Below the pieces are notes generated by a model that saw nothing but the letters and a program-made list of their open reading frames with translations, made no database searches and was not told the origin of the DNA. This document shows, piece after piece, positions 51,040 to 61,507 of a stretch of DNA of 64,000 nucleotides. Within the stretch, counting starts at the first letter, position 1. The number at the start of each line of letters is the position of its first letter. Location: assembly GCF_000315915.1 (NCBI RefSeq), contig NC_020193.1, forward strand, positions 372,001-436,000, read 5' to 3'. The translations under genes were made by a program, and so were the position numbers. The stretch is from Henningerozyma blattae CBS 6284. Its lineage: Eukaryota; Ascomycota; Saccharomycetes; Saccharomycetales; Saccharomycetaceae.

Positions 51040-51850
51040 GTGGTGGTGGATAGGGTGGCGGTATGTTTTGTAATAATAGCAGTGATGGTAGAAAGCAAAA
51101 GCAAAAGCAGACACAAAAACAAAAGCAAAAGCAAAGGCAGAAAGTGGCACCAACGGCATTATGTTGTATATGTGTTAGGACGGCCCTGTTATATATACAA
51201 GCTGCATGGCTGTTCCAGGGTCCTGGAGAATGCCGCCCTTGCTTATTTTTTCCCCCGCGTCCGCCATCACGCCGTCTTCCCCCCGATGCTGTGCCGATGA
51301 CGGCGCCCGATCGGGCAGCTCTCGCCCGGCGAATGCGGGGAAAAAGAAACGGGCAGACAGACCAGAGCGCGGAGAAATTCTCGCAGAATCTTATGCCGAT
51401 TCCGCCGCATCTCAGCCTGAACGATCGGATCCGAACGAATCTGCTGTGAGATCATATTACATCTATGCGATTTTGCAATTTTTCTTTGGTGTCAGAGATG
51501 CCAGTATTGGCCATCACAATTGGTGTTGGTGCTAATGTTTGTGCTAACGTTTGTACTAACGTTTGTACTACCGTTTGCGCTACGCTGTGCGCTACACTCT
51601 GTGCATGGCAAATAGTGTCTGGTCTGTCGGTCTGTCGGTCTGTCTCTCAATCACTCAGTCAGTCGTCGCCGGTAGATTACGCCTACATCTATACACTACT
51701 ATACAGTACGCCCGATGCATCGTTATTATCTTGTCAATGTATACTTTTGATTGAGTCTAGTACATCTATATAATTACAAAACCACAAAACACTGTGCCGC
51801 ACTATACTACGGGATATCCTACACGCTTTACGCCCCAGGTTTTATTATTA
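51040..51850. other. REG promoter / LYS14 3' flank, GC-rich
   Basis: 811 bp. It includes GCAAAA-type repeats (about 51093-51142), a GC-rich patch at about 51190-51440 with the palindrome GCCCGATCGGGC (51308-51319), a degenerate 12-bp minisatellite (listed separately) and a TCGGTCTG repeat near 51620-51645. A 102-codon plus-strand ATG frame (51465-51773) covers the minisatellite and is discussed in the findings. Confidence 0.5.
51531..51604. repeat. Degenerate 12-bp minisatellite
   Basis: Six units related to GCTAACGTTTGT, five of 12 bp and a last of 14. The 12-bp period preserves a plus-strand reading frame that would encode [A/T][N/T][V/L]C repeats. Confidence 0.75.
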
Positions 51851-54334
51851 TTACCATATTAATACATCTTCGGTCTTTACCCCTTCGTCGGTGTTATTTC
51901 GTTTATCTTGTTCGCCTTGCTTTTGTTCATGTTCTTGTTCTCGCGATGCTGCTGCTGCTGCCGTTGTTGCTGTTGTTGTTAATTGTGTTTCATCCGAATT
52001 GTCTTGTTTTTGAATCCCCCACAAATTCTCCAATTTCCTCAAATTATACTCACTTAGTCGATTGAATTTATCACGGTTCATTCTATAGTAATTCCGGATG
52101 ATTTCAATACTCGTTGTATCTTCAACACTCACATTCATGCCGCATAAAGATATGGCAAAATTGCAATAACAACTACGGGTGTTCATCTTGGTCTCATCTT
52201 GTTGCAAGTTGAAAATTTCAAAATATTTCAAAACACGTCGTATCACTTGTTGTACCATAGCATTTGTGTTTTCCAATTTCATAATCTTTAATTGTACAAT
52301 CAGCAAGAACGATAGAACTTGCACTTGATGTGTGATGTCATACCACGACACGTAGACGTCTTTGTCATCTACGTTCAATCGATCGATAGCATTATCATGG
52401 ATCCCACTGTTTAATGGATGAGATGGACTTTCCAAGGGGATGATACCGCTCTTATCGATAAATTGATATTCCAATTGTTTATCGATTTCCACCAGGATTT
52501 TGGAGATTTCGAAAAAATTTACACCATTATCGTCGTCCGTAGTGCCCTTGCTGGCCACCCTTAATTTATGTAAGCATTGCAAAACTCTTTTAATCACAAG
52601 ATCGAAATCCTCTCTGTGGCCACGTAACAGATTAAACCCATTCAATTGAGTAATCACATTCAAATTCTTCAACGATTCCATATATTCGTAATCATTACTA
52701 GAATCGAAAATTATCTCTATATCATTCAAATCACTCAACGATCCTCCAAGTTCCGTACTGATGCTGGCAAATGTTTCCATGATTTTGAACCAGCATCGTG
52801 ATAGATTCAATACTTTGGAATTCCGTATCGAAGAATCATTTTTTGTGGTTGTCTCCTTATTTAATCGTTTAAATAACCCAACAACGTTTTTCAATCTCAA
52901 TCTCCATTGATTATCCATTGTATGTATACAATCCCACGTCAATAGCATCATCGTCAATATTATAGATTCAATCTTATCCTCAGCACCTTCTACTTCTGCC
53001 AGAATGTTATCCAATAGATTCAAACAATTGTTCAAGTATACACCATAATTCTTGTTATCTTCCCCCTCACCATTCAATCGATACAAACTCGATGCACCAA
53101 TGGCTAATATTGCAGACATCAGATATGGTTCGTATTTGGCAAACGAAAGGAAAATATCTTTCAATGGGTTTGGTTGGTTTTCAAAAAATGGTGAGATAAT
53201 ATTTAATACTTGATTGACAAAAAATTTCATATATTTTAAATGTTGTTTTTCAACGGGGAAAGTTTCTTCGAGATTGATATTAAATTGAATGACATCTTTA
53301 GAACAAATAGAATTGGGAATATGTGTGTGGATCTTGCCCATGTTATTATTAATACTATTATTATCGTACACATCGATCGCCACACCATTATTCAAAGAAA
53401 TATAATCATTCAATTTCATATTGATGATATCGTTTAAATCTTGTAATAACGATTGAGAATCATCATTACTTAGGAAATAATTATGTGTAAGAGGGTTGGC
53501 CACTTGTTTTGGTGGTGATGCACTTGCTGTAGTATGTTGTAAGGGACTCAAATCAATATTGTTTAAAATATCACTTGCTCTTGTAGCAGTCATTACTGGT
53601 ACAGCAGCAGTAGTAGTGGTGGTGGTGGGAAGTTTCGATTCACTAAGTGACCTCGACTCACTAATAGATTTAGATTTCGTCTTTGTTGTCGTCTGTTGTT
53701 GTTGTGTGGGACTCGTAGTACTATTTCTTTTCTTGTTTTTAGGGTTCAAAATATATATACATGATCTATTCAATCTGGAACATTGCCAACATATAGGTTT
53801 GGTTTCATCACATTTCATTCTTCTCTTTTTACATTCGGTGCACCCATTTCTAGAATATTTTCTCTTGATGACTTTACCCTTTTCATTCTTCACGGTGGAA
53901 CTCACATCCGTCTTAATGGATGCCTTTGGGGCAGTGTTGGTTTCTGTTAGTTGTTGGTTCACATTCATATTATTGACAGAATTCATCATATCCATAACAG
54001 TGGAAAATTCATTCAATTCCAAATCCAAATCAGGTGACGTGTTTGTTGTATTACTTTGAATTGAGTTACCCAGGAAACTTTGGTTAAATAATTCTTCCAC
54101 AGGTGACGTTGATGGAGAGGTTTTATTTATGGAAATATCTTTTGGATTGCCAAATGTGGTGATGGATTGTAGAATTGGAGAATTGATAGTAGTCAAAGAT
54201 ATATTGGAATCATTAGTAGTAAGGGGATGATTACTGTTATTACTACTACTATTGCTACTACTGCTACTCTTTTCAAATAACGAATTCAATCTCTGTTGGT
54301 CAATGGTTGAAGAGGATTGATTCGACATGTCCAT
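51851..54334 (-). CDS. LYS14: Lys14-type Zn2Cys6 transcription factor
   Basis: 827 residues (790 in S. cerevisiae). A fungal binuclear zinc cluster lies at Cys165, 168, 175, 182, 185 and 192 (C-x2-C-x6-C-x6-C-x2-C-x6-C), preceded by the basic RKYSRNG and followed by a linker. The C-terminal 500 residues form the helical fungal-specific regulatory domain. Lys14 activates lysine biosynthesis genes in response to the intermediate alpha-aminoadipate semialdehyde. Identity rests on the cluster sequence and on location close to REG1 and LYS14 (YDR028C, YDR034C); other zinc-cluster factors are not excluded. The N-terminus and the C-terminal tail are Ser/Asn/Thr-rich, with an Ala repeat near the stop. 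Confidence 0.78.
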   Translation of the reverse strand: MDMSNQSSSTIDQQRLNSLFEKSSSSSNSSSNNSNHPLTTNDSNISLTTINSPILQSITTFGNPKDISINKTSPSTSPVEELFNQSFLGNSIQSNTTNTSPDLDLELNEFSTVMDMMNSVNNMNVNQQLTETNTAPKASIKTDVSSTVKNEKGKVIKRKYSRNGCTECKKRRMKCDETKPICWQCSRLNRSCIYILNPKNKKRNSTTSPTQQQQTTTKTKSKSISESRSLSESKLPTTTTTTAAVPVMTATRASDILNNIDLSPLQHTTASASPPKQVANPLTHNYFLSNDDSQSLLQDLNDIINMKLNDYISLNNGVAIDVYDNNSINNNMGKIHTHIPNSICSKDVIQFNINLEETFPVEKQHLKYMKFFVNQVLNIISPFFENQPNPLKDIFLSFAKYEPYLMSAILAIGASSLYRLNGEGEDNKNYGVYLNNCLNLLDNILAEVEGAEDKIESIILTMMLLTWDCIHTMDNQWRLRLKNVVGLFKRLNKETTTKNDSSIRNSKVLNLSRCWFKIMETFASISTELGGSLSDLNDIEIIFDSSNDYEYMESLKNLNVITQLNGFNLLRGHREDFDLVIKRVLQCLHKLRVASKGTTDDDNGVNFFEISKILVEIDKQLEYQFIDKSGIIPLESPSHPLNSGIHDNAIDRLNVDDKDVYVSWYDITHQVQVLSFLLIVQLKIMKLENTNAMVQQVIRRVLKYFEIFNLQQDETKMNTRSCYCNFAISLCGMNVSVEDTTSIEIIRNYYRMNRDKFNRLSEYNLRKLENLWGIQKQDNSDETQLTTTATTAAAAASREQEHEQKQGEQDKRNNTDEGVKTEDVLIW

Positions 54335-56104
54335 GTTAAAATAGTATAGATTTACAAGTGTGACTAATAATTTGTCCTTTTTTTTTTTCGTTAAATAGCT
54401 CTATGTGATGGGAATTTGTTGTATGTTGCAAATTACCATGTAAAAAGAAAAAAAAATGGATCTAATTCCCCTGGGAAAATTATAAGATACAATAAAATAA
54501 AATAAATATAAAGAACTATAAGCAAATCCCTATGGAAGAATTCAATCGAGTGGGATTAGATAATCAGTTTGCAACAAACAAAAAAAAAAATGACAATATG
54601 GTTGTGTAATACGCCTGTGAAATACGCCTGTGAAATGTATTTTGCAAAATACAATGGGAATTATTCTTGTCAAAAGATTAAAAACAGCCTATTAAAATTT
54701 GAGTTTAGACTATAAGCCAAAGGAACTTTTTTTTATTATCACACAAATTAAGCTTTATCTAAGGGAGCTTTGTGAAAGAAAATTTGCAATGGAATAATTT
54801 TGTTATCAAACTTGTGCTAAACTTCAATTAGTCTTTATATCAAACAAACTATTGGTATAAAGAGATTTGATATTTTATTTACAACATTAAATCAAGATAC
54901 TGATTTGTCTTTTTTTTTTTAATTACTCATCTCGATCTGGTATCTGAATTAAATTACCCAAACCAAAAACTGAAACGTTAAAAAAAAAAAATAAAAAAAA
55001 AAAGGACATAGTAATAAAATATCAAATATACAACAGATAAAATAATATTGGCTATTACTATTACAAGTAACAGTAATCTTGTATCAATTATTTAAGCAAG
55101 TTGTTATTTGTAATAGTGGTAGAAACACCGTAGAACAAGTGATGGAACTGAAAAACTCATTACCAGAGTCTAAGTAATTGTAACAATCGACAAATAAAAA
55201 AAAAGTGTGATAATAGTTTGTTTTTTCGAAATATAATATTGTTTCTAGTAAAATAAGATAATAGTCTCAAACAATAATAATCATTATTATCATAATAATA
55301 GTATAATAATAGTATAATAGTATAATAATCATGAATAGTCCGCCATCGCTTGAACAGCAAAACTGGCCAGGGCTACTACACCCTCTGGGCGGCCACACAA
55401 AGTGCTGCAACTCCATTAAAAAGTCCGCACGGATGCGCCACCAACAATGCCCTGTTGTGGCAACTGCTTCCGGTTTAAGCGACAGCTACCCGTTTCGGGA
55501 GGCGCGACTGCAAGACGACTGCGAAGAAAGAGGCGCAGAAAGACGTGCAGAGGGCCGATCGCACAATACACTGGCCCGTAGGCACACGTTGACTCAGTTG
55601 TAGGCACCCGTTCCGTTTCAGGATATGACGCGATAACACTTCTAAGAATCGCCGTAGAACTGCTTATCGGAAACTGCCCAGAACGGGAAACCACTGGCAG
55701 GGCGATACCGGCCTAGAGGACGCTGCAGCAACAAACAAACGGCCCAGCGGAGACTGTTTTAACGCTTGGTTCCTATTGGCCAGCTAGAAATGCCGAGAAG
55801 CCGCGCACAGTGAGGCGTGGCGTGACGTGACGTGGGTTTGATAGTGTTAGCGATGCTATGGCCATTGCCATTGCCATTGCTATTACTATTGGTATTACTA
55901 TTACTATTACTATTACTATTACTATTACTATTGCTATTGCTATTGCTATTGCTATTACTATTGCTGTTGTAATGGCTAATGCAATGGCTAATATAATGGT
56001 TATTGCTTAGGGCTAGCAGGGTTGCGTGCCCAGGGTTGCCTGTGATTGTGTGTCCTTTCTTTTTTTTTTTCTTATTTCTTATATTTTACTTGAATCTTAC
56101 AATT
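54335..56104. other. 1.77-kb intergenic region LYS14 / PRP6 with GC island
   Basis: LYS14 promoter and PRP6 3' flank. The left two-thirds is AT-rich with long A and T runs. A sharply bounded GC-rich island spans about 55331-55850, followed by GTGAC/GTGGC units (55816-55836) and a hexanucleotide array (listed separately). Open frames in the island (for example 55331-55603) exist on both strands and match nothing known. No tRNA or snRNA signature is recognised. Confidence 0.5.
55861..55968. repeat. Hexanucleotide array (GCYATT/ACTATT)
   Basis: Eighteen 6-bp units alternating between GCCATT, GCTATT and ACTATT in blocks. It is followed at 55971-55999 by AATGGC units, which are the reverse complement of GCCATT, so the array ends in an inverted continuation. 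Confidence 0.8.
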
Positions 56105-58870
56105 TCACATGCGGCAAATCTCGGACAGAACCTGGGATGGTGTCCGGTAGGGGTTCTGGATGTCCTTTGCAGTTTGTAGCCATAGGGTGCCTTTGTTAGG
56201 TTCATGCTCAGCCACTTGTGAAAGGCATTTAGCCTTGATTGTCTCTGGAGTAGCTTGCATTTGTAAAAGGCATCTTGTATACCAAATCCAAGCATCTCCA
56301 TTACGTGGATCTGATTTTAATGCTCTTTCAAACCATTTAACGGCTTTATTGATTGTTGAAAGATCATCATTTTGAGATAATGGCAATGTGTTGTTGACAT
56401 TGTTTTGAGGTTGGTTTATAAAGAAGGATTCACCAATTGTTTGTAATATTAAACTGGAATTATTGGTAGCCCTTAATGCATCTTGGAATATCATTCTTTT
56501 TTCACTAGTTTTGAGACGTTTGACGCTGTTCATATTATTTAACGTTTGTAAGATTCGTTCTCTCCAAATTAAACTACTATGAGGGAACCGTTTTAAATTC
56601 TCAAAGATTAAAAATTCGTATTGTTCTTGATTGCCATTACGTTGTTCCATTTGGATCTTGTTCCATTGGATCAATTCTTGTTCTTGACCCTCAGTCTTGA
56701 GAATGCCACGATCCAAAATAGATCTGGCAATGGAGATACGGTGTAGGAAAATCTCATTGACCTTTGCATAATTGATACATATAATAGAGTAATGGTCTTT
56801 GACTGTGTCATTCCCCTTTTTCAAAACCTCATGGCTGGAAGTATAATCTTTCTCGAGTTCATAGATTTGTGATAATTGTAAATAGAATATGAAATTTCCA
56901 GGGAATTTCATCAAACAATATTCTTTTAAATGAATCTTGGCTTGATCCAATTGAGTCTTGAAGATTAAAAATTTAATATATTTGTAATGAACCCTTGCCT
57001 CATGAGGGAATTTTTTGATCAATTGATTAAACGTCTCTTTCACCATATCATGATTGCCATTAAGTAAATCGGTTTTAATCTTTGCTAACCATACTTGTAA
57101 ATCATCGGGACATATGGTGGCCATTTCATTAATAGTTTGAGAAGCTTTCAAATTTTTCCCCAATTTTATCAATTCTTTACAGTACATTAATCCAATAATC
57201 GATTGAGTCTTGATCAATGATTCATTAATCTTCCCCTCTTGATAGATGATTTTATCATAAATTTCAAACATCAATTCCAATTGGTTCAATTTCAAACAAA
57301 CTTGTTTTAATTTTTGCCAAAGTTGGAATTTGGTAGGTTCCATTAAAAGTATATTCCCGTAACCAATGATTTGAATATTTGTATTACCCAACTCATCAAA
57401 ATATTTGATCAACTCACTGTGATCAAGAGGTTTATAACAAACAACACTACTAACAATACCTTCCACACTCTTGTCATACTCTTTTGATTCCTTTAATATC
57501 TCTGCTTGTTTAATCCAATATCTATAATCCCATTCAACACCATTTTCTATCAAACAATTGAAACCATTTTGTAAGATTTCAGTCAATTTATAAATGGTAA
57601 CATCTTTATTGAATTTCTCTTCCATTTGTAACTCCACAATCCAAAGAAATGGTTCTTTGGGTAATTTCTTCCTGGCTACATTTAACCAATTTATTGATTC
57701 TTTAAAATTATTTAATGATCGAATAAAGCTGATCCACAATCCAAGAGATTGAGGAACCATCTCCACAGATTTCTTCATGATCATTTCCAATTCCCCTGGT
57801 GAATCCTCCTTCTCTATCATCAATTTCCATAATTTCTCTTCATGAGGCAATTTAATTATAGCCTTTCTCAAGATTCTTTTTTGGTTCAGACATAATTTTT
57901 CCAATTCCATAGCTTTAATCCATAATTTAACATTTTTCAAATTATATCGTATCCCTTGTGTCACAATTTGTTTACATTTCGCTATATCATTAGAATGTAA
58001 TCGAATGTTTTCTAACCAAATATCTCCATCACGAGCACAATATTCACATCCTTGAATAATTAATTGTCTTGCCAATTCCAAGTTCCCTGTTTTTTCCTCC
58101 AATCGACTTGATGAGATCCACCCTTCGGATTTATACGGATCAGAAGTACGATATGATTTTAAGATTAATCTTGTCTTGGCCACATCATCTTCTTCAACAT
58201 TATCATATTTATTTTGCATTTGAAGTTGTAATGTATTCAATTCATTCAAATATTGGTTTGTCATTTCACTTTTCTGTCCCTCTTCTTCTTGAAAATTCAA
58301 ATCTAATTGTTTCCCCAACAATTTTTCTCTTTCTTCAGTCAATTTTGTTAGATTCACATTGGATACATTAGAGGTTTTACCACCTGTCATCTCTGTCAAA
58401 AGTGAATCTGGTGCCGCATACATTTTACGATTCAATTGTTCTTCTAATCGTTGACGTTTATTGACTTTAGTTATATCTCCACTTTCAGGCAAATTAAGCC
58501 ATTCATCTTCAGTGATTTTCATCAATCCTCTTTTCAAATCACTAAATTGATCTGCCATTTTATCATATTTTAACCCATTTTCTTGTTTATATCGTTTTAA
58601 TTTTTTATTTTTATTTTGTAACCGTTTATCAATGGCAGAAAAAATATCTTCTGCATCTTTATCATCTTGTAATTCTTCAATACTTTTGGAATGGGAATCA
58701 GTACCACTAAATTGATTAGATTTTTGAAACCTTTTCGGTATTCTACCATTGTTTTCATTATTATTCTGTTGAAATTTACTACCTCTTGTTGAAAATCCAA
58801 CTGCTCCTCTGCCAACACCTGCTATATAACCTGGTGGAGGTTCTTGGTCTAAAAACGAGGGACGTTCCAT
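56105..58870 (-). CDS. PRP6: Prp6 U4/U6.U5 tri-snRNP splicing factor
   Basis: Spliceosomal protein bridging U5 and U4/U6 snRNPs. The 921 residues (899 in S. cerevisiae) begin with the conserved PRP1 N-terminal block (ERPSFLDQEPPPGYIAGVGRGAVGFSTR), continue through a charged linker with the EDEWLNLPESGD segment near 128-139, and then form a long superhelix of half-a-TPR repeats from about 245 to the end, with recurrent W-x3-Ω and P patterning. It ends shortly after a final HAT-like motif (NKGTLWLQTAKD). Position equals YBR055C. No oddities are seen. Confidence 0.95.
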   Translation of the reverse strand: MERPSFLDQEPPPGYIAGVGRGAVGFSTRGSKFQQNNNENNGRIPKRFQKSNQFSGTDSHSKSIEELQDDKDAEDIFSAIDKRLQNKNKKLKRYKQENGLKYDKMADQFSDLKRGLMKITEDEWLNLPESGDITKVNKRQRLEEQLNRKMYAAPDSLLTEMTGGKTSNVSNVNLTKLTEEREKLLGKQLDLNFQEEEGQKSEMTNQYLNELNTLQLQMQNKYDNVEEDDVAKTRLILKSYRTSDPYKSEGWISSSRLEEKTGNLELARQLIIQGCEYCARDGDIWLENIRLHSNDIAKCKQIVTQGIRYNLKNVKLWIKAMELEKLCLNQKRILRKAIIKLPHEEKLWKLMIEKEDSPGELEMIMKKSVEMVPQSLGLWISFIRSLNNFKESINWLNVARKKLPKEPFLWIVELQMEEKFNKDVTIYKLTEILQNGFNCLIENGVEWDYRYWIKQAEILKESKEYDKSVEGIVSSVVCYKPLDHSELIKYFDELGNTNIQIIGYGNILLMEPTKFQLWQKLKQVCLKLNQLELMFEIYDKIIYQEGKINESLIKTQSIIGLMYCKELIKLGKNLKASQTINEMATICPDDLQVWLAKIKTDLLNGNHDMVKETFNQLIKKFPHEARVHYKYIKFLIFKTQLDQAKIHLKEYCLMKFPGNFIFYLQLSQIYELEKDYTSSHEVLKKGNDTVKDHYSIICINYAKVNEIFLHRISIARSILDRGILKTEGQEQELIQWNKIQMEQRNGNQEQYEFLIFENLKRFPHSSLIWRERILQTLNNMNSVKRLKTSEKRMIFQDALRATNNSSLILQTIGESFFINQPQNNVNNTLPLSQNDDLSTINKAVKWFERALKSDPRNGDAWIWYTRCLLQMQATPETIKAKCLSQVAEHEPNKGTLWLQTAKDIQNPYRTPSQVLSEICRM

Positions 58871-59884
58871 GCTACACTAGTCGTATTGCTATGTTTGTAA
58901 TTTGTTTGTCTTGATTTGCTTTCCAATCTCATTCTAATTTTTTTTTTTTTTTTTTTTATTTTTTTTCAATTATCTAAAGATTTACCATTATGCATTAGTT
59001 AAAATTCCCGATCTGCATATATTTCGCCGGAATTTCAAATAAGGTAGTATTGAAATGTTTGTAATATACATTTCATTAACACAACATAAATCCTCATAAT
59101 TTTAGGGTAAGGTAATAAGTGATATAAAAGTTGAGGAAGTTATTATTTCGTATGCTTGAGGTATATTCCATCTTATTATCGACATATTCATTCCCACTAA
59201 CTTCTTAAAAAGCAGATGTTTGTTCTATTGTGTAAATGATTAAACCAAACGTACTTCAGTAAGTATCACCTCAAGTGAGGGTTAAATGCAATTCAATGTG
59301 CCTTAATCGTTGGTATACTGAAACAGATATAAAAAAAATTATCCCACCAAAGCAGTCATTACCTTTTTCTATCTCATGGAAAAATTCTTATTCTCGAGTC
59401 TCTCCTTATACAATCAGAAAGTTTAATATAGGAAAATTTAGCTCCCATTACATCTTGTAAGCCACAATTAGATGGCATTGATCAAGAATACTTTTATAAT
59501 TATAACTGTATTTTCTGCTTTTTTTTTTTCTTAAAGATTTGTTCCCAGTTAATTTTCTGCATCAATTACTTCTCCGATAAAACAACATTTTCCAATGTAA
59601 CAATTTTAAGCTTTGCTACTCACAGTAGTATATCTTTTTGGCTGCTAGTTTAATACCAACTGTTTAGTAAACTATACAACTATATACCTGAGCCTATGTA
59701 AGTTAAATATTATTATTATTACGTTCCGATTTGTTCACTATACACTTCCATCTTTTGTATTTCGTCCTTTTTGTTTTCTGGTTCTTTACCTTAACTCTCT
59801 AGTTTATTCTTTTAGCTTTAGATTCTTAAATAGAATTTATGTTCATGATTCACTTACTTGTTAATCTACATGTTCATTCCGTTA

Positions 59885-59892
59885 TCACGTGA
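59885..59892. promoter_or_regulatory. TCACGTGA palindrome (E-box)
   Basis: Perfect Cbf1-type E-box. A further CACGTG lies at 59905-59910. Confidence 0.55.
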
Positions 59893-59976
59893 TCTTGGTT
59901 TATACACGTGACTAACGTAGCTCACACTACGTGACACCGGGTAGGACCTTTCTTTTTACAAGAGTTTCGGATCACA

Positions 59977-59984
59977 TCACGTGA
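59977..59984. promoter_or_regulatory. TCACGTGA palindrome (E-box)
   Basis: Second perfect Cbf1-type E-box, 92 bp from the first. Another CACGTG lies at 60245-60250. The group could serve Cbf1, Pho4 or a related bHLH factor. Confidence 0.55.
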
Positions 59985-60363
59985 TACGAAAAAAATTTAT
60001 ATAATTTTTTTTTTTTTTTGGAACAATTTTAATCTTGCAACCTATTACAAGTACAGAATAAGATAAATAATTGGACTTTGCATTCCTCTATAGATGACTT
60101 TGTAAAAAAAAATATTTAGACTACCCAATACAGCAATATACATTCTTGCCCTAATATGAGATCCCATCAAGCCCTTTTCCCAATTGAACCATCTACTCAC
60201 TACGCCTCAAAATAAAAAAAGCAAAACATTGCCCCTCTTCTTAACACGTGCCTTAGCTAGGTTCGTTTGAACCCCACTTTCTAATAGCCAACTTTAACAC
60301 AGCCATTGCCAATCATCATTTCGTTTAATACATCGTTCGGGTTTTTTTCTCCACACGAATAAT

Positions 60364-60397
60364 AACAAACAAACAAACAAACAAACAAACAAACAAA
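60364..60397. repeat. (AAAC)n microsatellite
   Basis: About eight copies of a 4-bp AAAC unit, 220 bp upstream of the MNC1 ATG. Confidence 0.85.
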
Positions 60398-60616
60398 TAG
60401 ATAGGCGGAGTAAAAAAAGAAAAACACCCGCCCGCATTCTATTTCAGGGTCCGGCGGTAATTCTAAATTTAGCATGCGCAGATCCTACCAGGGCAAAACA
60501 GAATGAAGGCAAATGGACAATACCTTCTTGAAATATATAAGTCAGGCTCTTCTAAAATGCTATTAACATTGTAAGTCGCTGATAAATAACTTAACGTCCA
60601 AAGATCCTATCTCATT

Positions 60617-60799
60617 ATGCCAATCCGTTACCCACAACAACCTCCACAACAAAACGTTTACTACGCTCAACCTCCAATGCAATTTCAACAACAACCTGTA
60701 TATGTACAACAGGCTCCTCCTCCAAAAGATAATGGTGGTTGTTGCAAATCGTTCTGTAAGATTCTAATATGCCTAGCTATTTGCGATGCGTTGACTTAA
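60617..60799 (+). CDS. MNC1: CYSTM-family micro-protein (YBR056W-A/YDR034W-B-like)
   Basis: 60 residues. The N-terminal 40 are Pro/Gln/Tyr-rich (PQQ and YVQQAPPP units), followed by the CYSTM module DNGGCCKSFCKILICLAICDAL, a cysteine-rich, membrane-embedded C-terminus. Such tail-anchored micro-proteins sit at the plasma membrane and are linked to stress and metal tolerance; S. cerevisiae YBR056W-A (MNC1) and YDR034W-B are duplicates. Position between PRP6 and MUM2 matches YBR056W-A. It is divergent from PRP6 and convergent with MUM2. Confidence 0.9.
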   Translation: MPIRYPQQPPQQNVYYAQPPMQFQQQPVYVQQAPPPKDNGGCCKSFCKILICLAICDALT

Positions 60800-61507
60800 T
60801 GAATCATAAAAAAGACTAAAAGAAAAATAAAATTAGTAATGGATACACTCATGTATGTAATAATATTCTTTATCTCATAATGGGCTGAGATTTTCAGTTC
60901 AATACCCTCAAGTCAATTTGTATTGACAACATGCTAACATCTAAATATTTTTATAATGGTATTTTTATTAAATTATATATAATTGTGTATATTTTAATCA
61001 TCACTATATATTGCTTTAGTGTTTTTGTTTGTTTTATTTATTTTTTTTTTATTTTTTATATATTCGATTAAATAGTAAGTGGTCTTTGTTAATGCGTATT
61101 GTAATTGGGATATTATAATTAATTCCAGAATATTTGTGGGTTTATACAGTATCGTATGTTTGTATAAATGTTTGTATGAATCTTGGCAAATGCAAATGAA
61201 AATTGTTTATTAATAGTATAGAGTAATGTAGTCAATTTTACTTTAAATAGTAATCGGTATAATTTAGAAAAAAAAAAAAGCAAAAATGCGATGGGTGGAA
61301 AATAAATAATTTTTATATTATGGAGCATGCTAGAATTAAAGTAGAACCATTAATAGATAATTATCTATTGTTCATACATGTCATGATGGAATGAGGCAAA
61401 GTGAAATGCATGAGTATATTTTATTGGAATTGTTTATACCATATACTTGCATTATGTAGTCGGGTATCTACTGAATAAATAATAATTATAATTAATAAAT
61501 TCTATCA
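60800..61507. other. Convergent intergenic region MNC1 / MUM2
   Basis: 708 bp of very AT-rich 3' flanks. Open frames here are low-complexity, and no RNA gene is recognised. Confidence 0.4.

Larger units (their letters stand above)
58871..60616. promoter_or_regulatory. 1.75-kb divergent region PRP6 / MNC1
   Basis: PRP6 promoter on the left (with a poly(T) tract near 58939-58957) and a regulatory zone before MNC1 on the right. The MNC1 side has four CACGTG boxes, two of them full TCACGTGA palindromes, an STRE core CCCCT at about 60231-60235 and an (AAAC)n repeat. Short open frames here are not supported. No CDEIII-like sequence follows the CDEI-like boxes, so I do not call a centromere. Confidence 0.55.

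Noticed and set aside
51540..51565. TACTAAC branch point suggesting an intron near LYS14
   Set aside because: It is one unit of the 12-bp minisatellite, with no GTATGT-type 5' splice site at a suitable distance upstream.
55331..55603. 90-codon plus-strand frame in the GC island
   Set aside because: A competing minus-strand frame covers the same DNA and neither product is recognisable. GC-rich DNA lacks stop codons by composition.
59885..60140. Possible centromere (CDEI-like TCACGTGA followed by AT-rich DNA)
   Set aside because: No CDEIII-like TTCCGAA core at the expected distance on either strand, and the boxes are repeated like promoter E-boxes.
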